The notes below the pieces were generated by a model that saw only the letters and a program-made list of their open reading frames with translations, searched no databases and was not told the origin of the DNA. 64,000 bases of DNA from Brevibacillus choshinensis (GTDB taxonomy: Bacteria > Bacillota > Bacilli > Brevibacillales > Brevibacillaceae). Shown here piece by piece: positions 61,053-64,000 of this stretch. A program made the position numbers and the translations under genes. Numbering within the stretch: position 1 is the first letter of the stretch; each line of letters starts with the position of its first letter. The stretch is taken from contig NZ_LJJB01000007.1 of the NCBI RefSeq assembly GCF_001420695.1, forward strand, positions 62,001 to 126,000, written 5' to 3'.

Positions 61053-63314
61053 ATGCTGGCCACTGAGTCGATTACCAGAACCCGTTTTCTGACGGATGAA
61101 TTCTTGCAACAATATCCAGAGTTTCCAGAACATATGAGTCCACTGGGACAGTTTGTGTACTACCGTACTTATTCTCGCTTTATTCCTGCAAAAGGAAGAC
61201 GGGAAACCTGGAAGGAAACCTGCCGTCGCTCGGTGGATTACAATATCAAGCTCGCTTATCAGCACCTGAACAAAATTGGCTTGCACCCGGATTCGCGTGC
61301 GATGGAAGCAGAAGCAGAGGGACTGTTTGATAATATGTTCAACCTCCGCCAATTCCTGTCCGGACGTACACTTTGGGTAGGTGGCGCAGAGAACGGCGTA
61401 GCTGATCTTTACCCGCTGGCTAACTTCAACTGCTCTTTCCTGAACATCAAGTCTTGGGATGACCTGGGAGATTTGTTCTACCTGCTGCTCGTAGGCACGG
61501 GGGTAGGATTTAAGTGCACAAAGGAAATGGCTGCAGGGCTCACGCCGATCCGCACGAACGTATCGCTGCTGTCGTCGGAGTACAAGCCGTTGCCGAAGCA
61601 CCAACGTCTGGAGCGCTCTGAGCTGAACGTTCTGGAAAACGGCTTCGCCAAGATCTACGTGGGGGACAGTAAAGAAGGCTGGGTAGAGTCGCTGCGTCTC
61701 TACTTGCAAATCTTGACTGACACGACGTACGAGCACATTCACACCGTGAAAATTTCCTACAACAGCGTCCGTCCAAAAGGGGAGCGTCTGCAACGCTTTG
61801 GCGGAACGGCGAGCGGACATGAGCCACTTCGCGAAATGTTCGAAGGAATCGATAAAGTATTGAAAAACCAGATCGATCAGCACCTGGCACCAATCGAAAG
61901 CGATGCGAAAGGCTACGGCAAGATTCGTCCGATTCACATTCTGGACATCGGCAATCTGATCGGAGCAAACGTCGTAGTAGGTGGTGTACGCCGCACAGCT
62001 GAAATCTTCCTGTTTGACCATGATGATTACGAGTGCATGATGGCCAAGTACGGTATCAACGCATTCTGGACAGAGGATCAGCTGGCACACCATCGTCAAG
62101 TAGGTGAGCTTTTGGGAGAGCACAAGCCTGTATGGTTTGACAGCATCCAAAAGGTAGGCGACGGACGTTTCGGACTGGATCACCGTCGCATGTCCAACAA
62201 CTCGATCGCATTTACCAAACAGCCGACCCGTGAATTCCTGCACCTCGTCTTCACCTTGATGCAGCTGGAAGGGGAGCCTGGCTTTATCAATCTAGAAGAA
62301 GCCAATCGCCGCCGCCCGAATGCAGAAGGCCTGAACCCATGCGCGGAAATCTTGCTCGATTCTTACGGTGTCTGCAACTTGACGACCGTCAATCTGGCTG
62401 AGTTTGTCAAAGATAGCGCAGATGGCTCCAAGTATTTGGATCTGGATGGTCTTCTGGAAGCTCAACGCAAATCAGCACGTGCCGGGCTGCGCATGACCTT
62501 GGTGACACTGGAGCTGCCGCACTGGGATACCGTACAACAGCGTGACCGCTTGCTCGGTACTTCTCTGACTGGCGTAAAAGACGCACTCGCATCACTTGGC
62601 TACACAGAAGAACAAGAGCTGGAGCTCCTGCGCCTTCTGGGGGATGCTGCACGTGATGAAGCGAATCGCTATGCGTATGAACTGCGCGTAAACTCACCGC
62701 TGCTCGTTACTACCGTGAAGCCAGAGGGTACGCTGTCACAGGTGGCAGGTGGGGTATCTAGCGGTCTGCACTGGTCCCACTCGCCATACTACATCCGTCG
62801 CATCCGTATCAACGCGGAAGATCCACTGGCAAAAGCGGTACAAGCCCTCGGGTGGAATGTCAACCCAGAGGTGGGGACACCAGGTGATACTTACGAAGAG
62901 CGCATGGCGAATGCTCGTACGCTGGTCATCGATTTCCCTGTAGCTTCCGGTGCAAAAGAAACGAAAAACGAAGTAAGCGCAAAACGCCAATTCGATACGT
63001 ACTTCCGCTTCCAAAAAGAGTACACCGAACACAACTCTTCCAACACGATTACAGTACGCAAAGAAGAGTGGGAAGAAGTGGAAGAGATCGTATATGGCAA
63101 CTGGGATAATTTTGTAGGTGTTTCCTTCCTTCAACTGGATGGAGGTAACTATCAATTGGCACCGTACGAAGAGTGCTCTCAAGCCGAATACGAAGCATTG
63201 AAACAAACGATGAAGCCGTTTGACCCTGCGATTCTTCAACAGTACGAAACTGGTGGAGATGCCGACCTGACGACTGCTGAATCTTGCGAAGGTGGCGCGT
63301 GCCCGATTCGCTAA
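61053..63314 (+). CDS. nrdJ: Adenosylcobalamin-dependent ribonucleoside-triphosphate reductase (class II)
   Basis: 753 residues; GAAGGAGGAACC precedes ATG 61053. Similar in length and plan to the monomeric Lactobacillus leichmannii enzyme (739). C127 (FNCSFLN) and C441 (GVCNLTT) are the reducing pair, C430 and E432 (NPCAEILL) the thiyl radical Cys and general acid/base; the C-terminal tail ends C745-EGGA-C750, the shuttle pair that accepts electrons from thioredoxin or a redoxin. Makes dNTPs from NTPs with coenzyme B12, with or without oxygen. Controlled by NrdR boxes. Confidence 0.95.
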   Translation: MLATESITRTRFLTDEFLQQYPEFPEHMSPLGQFVYYRTYSRFIPAKGRRETWKETCRRSVDYNIKLAYQHLNKIGLHPDSRAMEAEAEGLFDNMFNLRQFLSGRTLWVGGAENGVADLYPLANFNCSFLNIKSWDDLGDLFYLLLVGTGVGFKCTKEMAAGLTPIRTNVSLLSSEYKPLPKHQRLERSELNVLENGFAKIYVGDSKEGWVESLRLYLQILTDTTYEHIHTVKISYNSVRPKGERLQRFGGTASGHEPLREMFEGIDKVLKNQIDQHLAPIESDAKGYGKIRPIHILDIGNLIGANVVVGGVRRTAEIFLFDHDDYECMMAKYGINAFWTEDQLAHHRQVGELLGEHKPVWFDSIQKVGDGRFGLDHRRMSNNSIAFTKQPTREFLHLVFTLMQLEGEPGFINLEEANRRRPNAEGLNPCAEILLDSYGVCNLTTVNLAEFVKDSADGSKYLDLDGLLEAQRKSARAGLRMTLVTLELPHWDTVQQRDRLLGTSLTGVKDALASLGYTEEQELELLRLLGDAARDEANRYAYELRVNSPLLVTTVKPEGTLSQVAGGVSSGLHWSHSPYYIRRIRINAEDPLAKAVQALGWNVNPEVGTPGDTYEERMANARTLVIDFPVASGAKETKNEVSAKRQFDTYFRFQKEYTEHNSSNTITVRKEEWEEVEEIVYGNWDNFVGVSFLQLDGGNYQLAPYEECSQAEYEALKQTMKPFDPAILQQYETGGDADLTTAESCEGGACPIR

Positions 63315-63343
63315 GGGTATGACTCTTTAGATGAAAATAAGAG

Positions 63344-63383
63344 AAACAGGGTAGGACTATGATTCAGTCCTGCCCTGTTTTTT
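63344..63383. terminator. Bidirectional terminator between nrdJ and the germination permease gene
   Basis: AAACAGGGTAGGACT and AGTCCTGCCCTGTTT arms (one G-T pair) with T7; it contains the stop codon of the convergent gene. Confidence 0.9.
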
Positions 63384-64000
63384 TCGTATGTTCCCGATGA
63401 TAAGCAGGCTCAGTGGATACAAGAGGCCAAATAGCAAGCTGTATGGCAACCAGGTGCCCGCATCCCAAGTCTGCTGGTAAGCGAAATTGGGATATACAAT
63501 GAGCGAGAAGGTGGCAATCAGGATCCCACTCGGCATGATGAGAGGTCGATAGGTGCGTAGTCTGCATAGTTGAGCCAGACCGAAGACGGCCGCAAAGTTA
63601 TACATGGTCAGCTTCACGAAGATCGTCAAGAACCAGAGAATGGCCACGATTGCCTCCAACCGTTGCAAAAAATTGCCGATATTGATTTGGCGACCGAGAA
63701 TGAAGCTAGGGTAGTTATATAAAATTGTAACTTTCGCACTCAGCACCAAAATGCTCAGGAGAATGATGAGAATCAGCATGAGTCCTCCGAGCAGCCCACC
63801 CATAAGGAATCCTTTTTTAAACGGGATCGGTCGGTTGACACAGACAGGAAAAAACATCAGTAAGGTTGGAGCGGTTAAATACGTGATACTGACAAACAAC
63901 AGGGCGCCTTTGAAGAGTTCCTTTCCATTAGCCTCCAGAACAGGCTGTATGTTGACAAATTCGGCTTTGGGAAGGACAAACATGACCAAGCAAAAGAACA
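63357..64000 (-). CDS. GerA(B)-family spore germination permease, C-terminal part
   Basis: The frame is open to the window edge, so the N-terminus is missing; ~214 residues are visible with about six membrane helices. FPVCVNRPIPFKKGFLMGGLLGG, YPSFILGRQINIGNFLQRLEAIVAILWFLTIFVKL and a last helix LLFGLLYPLSLLIIGNIRKK fit the inner-membrane B subunits (GerAB, GerBB, GerKB) of germinant receptors, which are APC-superfamily relatives and, in GerAB, carry the germinant site. An A subunit and C lipoprotein gene are expected further upstream on this strand. Confirms a spore former. Confidence 0.85.
   Translation of the reverse strand, partial: FFCLVMFVLPKAEFVNIQPVLEANGKELFKGALLFVSITYLTAPTLLMFFPVCVNRPIPFKKGFLMGGLLGGLMLILIILLSILVLSAKVTILYNYPSFILGRQINIGNFLQRLEAIVAILWFLTIFVKLTMYNFAAVFGLAQLCRLRTYRPLIMPSGILIATFSLIVYPNFAYQQTWDAGTWLPYSLLFGLLYPLSLLIIGNIRKKQGRTES

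Noticed and set aside
61017-62243. 408-codon minus-strand frame opposite nrdJ
   Set aside because: Antisense shadow that also runs over the nrdJ ribosome site; composition not protein-like.

Overview
The window looks like a chromosomal segment of a spore-forming, low-to-mid GC Firmicute of the Paenibacillaceae, most likely Brevibacillus or a close relative. Signs of this are strong GGAGG-type ribosome sites with frequent GTG/TTG starts, short hairpin-plus-T-run terminators, a tandem set of YheC/YheD-type spore-coat-associated ATP-grasp genes, a GerA(B)-type germinant permease, and a core block (ytoI, ytpI, dnaE, ytsJ, accD, accA, pfkA, pyk) in the order known from Bacillus subtilis. I see no rRNA, tRNA, CRISPR array, transposase or prophage gene.

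Layout. 1-4.9 kb: two M20 metallo-amidohydrolases, a MerR-like coiled-coil protein, a tiny Sm-like protein, YtkL and a convergent MtaD-type deaminase. 5.0-12.1 kb: one operon that reads as cell-wall amino-sugar salvage: RpiR/MurR regulator, a leaderless AmiE-like serine hydrolase, a sugar ABC importer (lipoprotein and two permeases), a BadF/MurK-type kinase and MurQ. 12.2-18.1 kb: MATE exporter, PAS histidine kinase, DUF3870 protein, GAF-GGDEF cyclase and a convergent NhaC antiporter. 18.3-19.9 kb: a thioredoxin-reductase-like flavoprotein lacking the usual NADPH motifs, a glutaredoxin-like protein, and a 53-residue protein whose ribosome site lies in a hairpin. 20.0-23.4 kb: a frdCAB fumarate reductase of the epsilonproteobacterial (Wolinella) type preceded by a 56-residue zinc-ribbon ORF and the decayed start of an SDR gene.

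24.1-37.0 kb: a long operon that I interpret as a self-contained exopolysaccharide machine: membrane-anchored GH-A-like glycosidase, HEAT-repeat membrane protein, processive GT2 synthase, degenerate receiver protein, UDP-sugar 6-dehydrogenase, GlmS, a small protein, a GlmU-like pyrophosphorylase with a shortened C-terminus, and two proteins carrying three copies of an unrecognised TIM-barrel-like domain. Together they could make UDP-GlcNAc and a uronic-acid sugar nucleotide, polymerise them and trim the product. This is the best candidate for an undescribed system.

37.1-44.4 kb: spore-surface region with a Q/Y/G/N-rich repeat protein, a GNAT acetyltransferase and four tandem YheC/D paralogues. 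44.5-63.3 kb: yheB, ytoI, an M29 aminopeptidase, an ArsR-type regulator, ytpI, dnaE, malic enzyme, a FadR-like regulator, accDA, pfkA, pyk and an adenosylcobalamin-dependent ribonucleotide reductase; the window ends inside a germination permease gene.

Several regulatory sites can be read directly: a LexA box before dnaE, paired NrdR boxes 32 bp apart before nrdJ, a FadR-like palindrome before the malic enzyme gene, a PerR/Fur-like box before the flavoprotein gene, a phased direct-repeat operator before ytoI, and an ArsR-type repeat operator.
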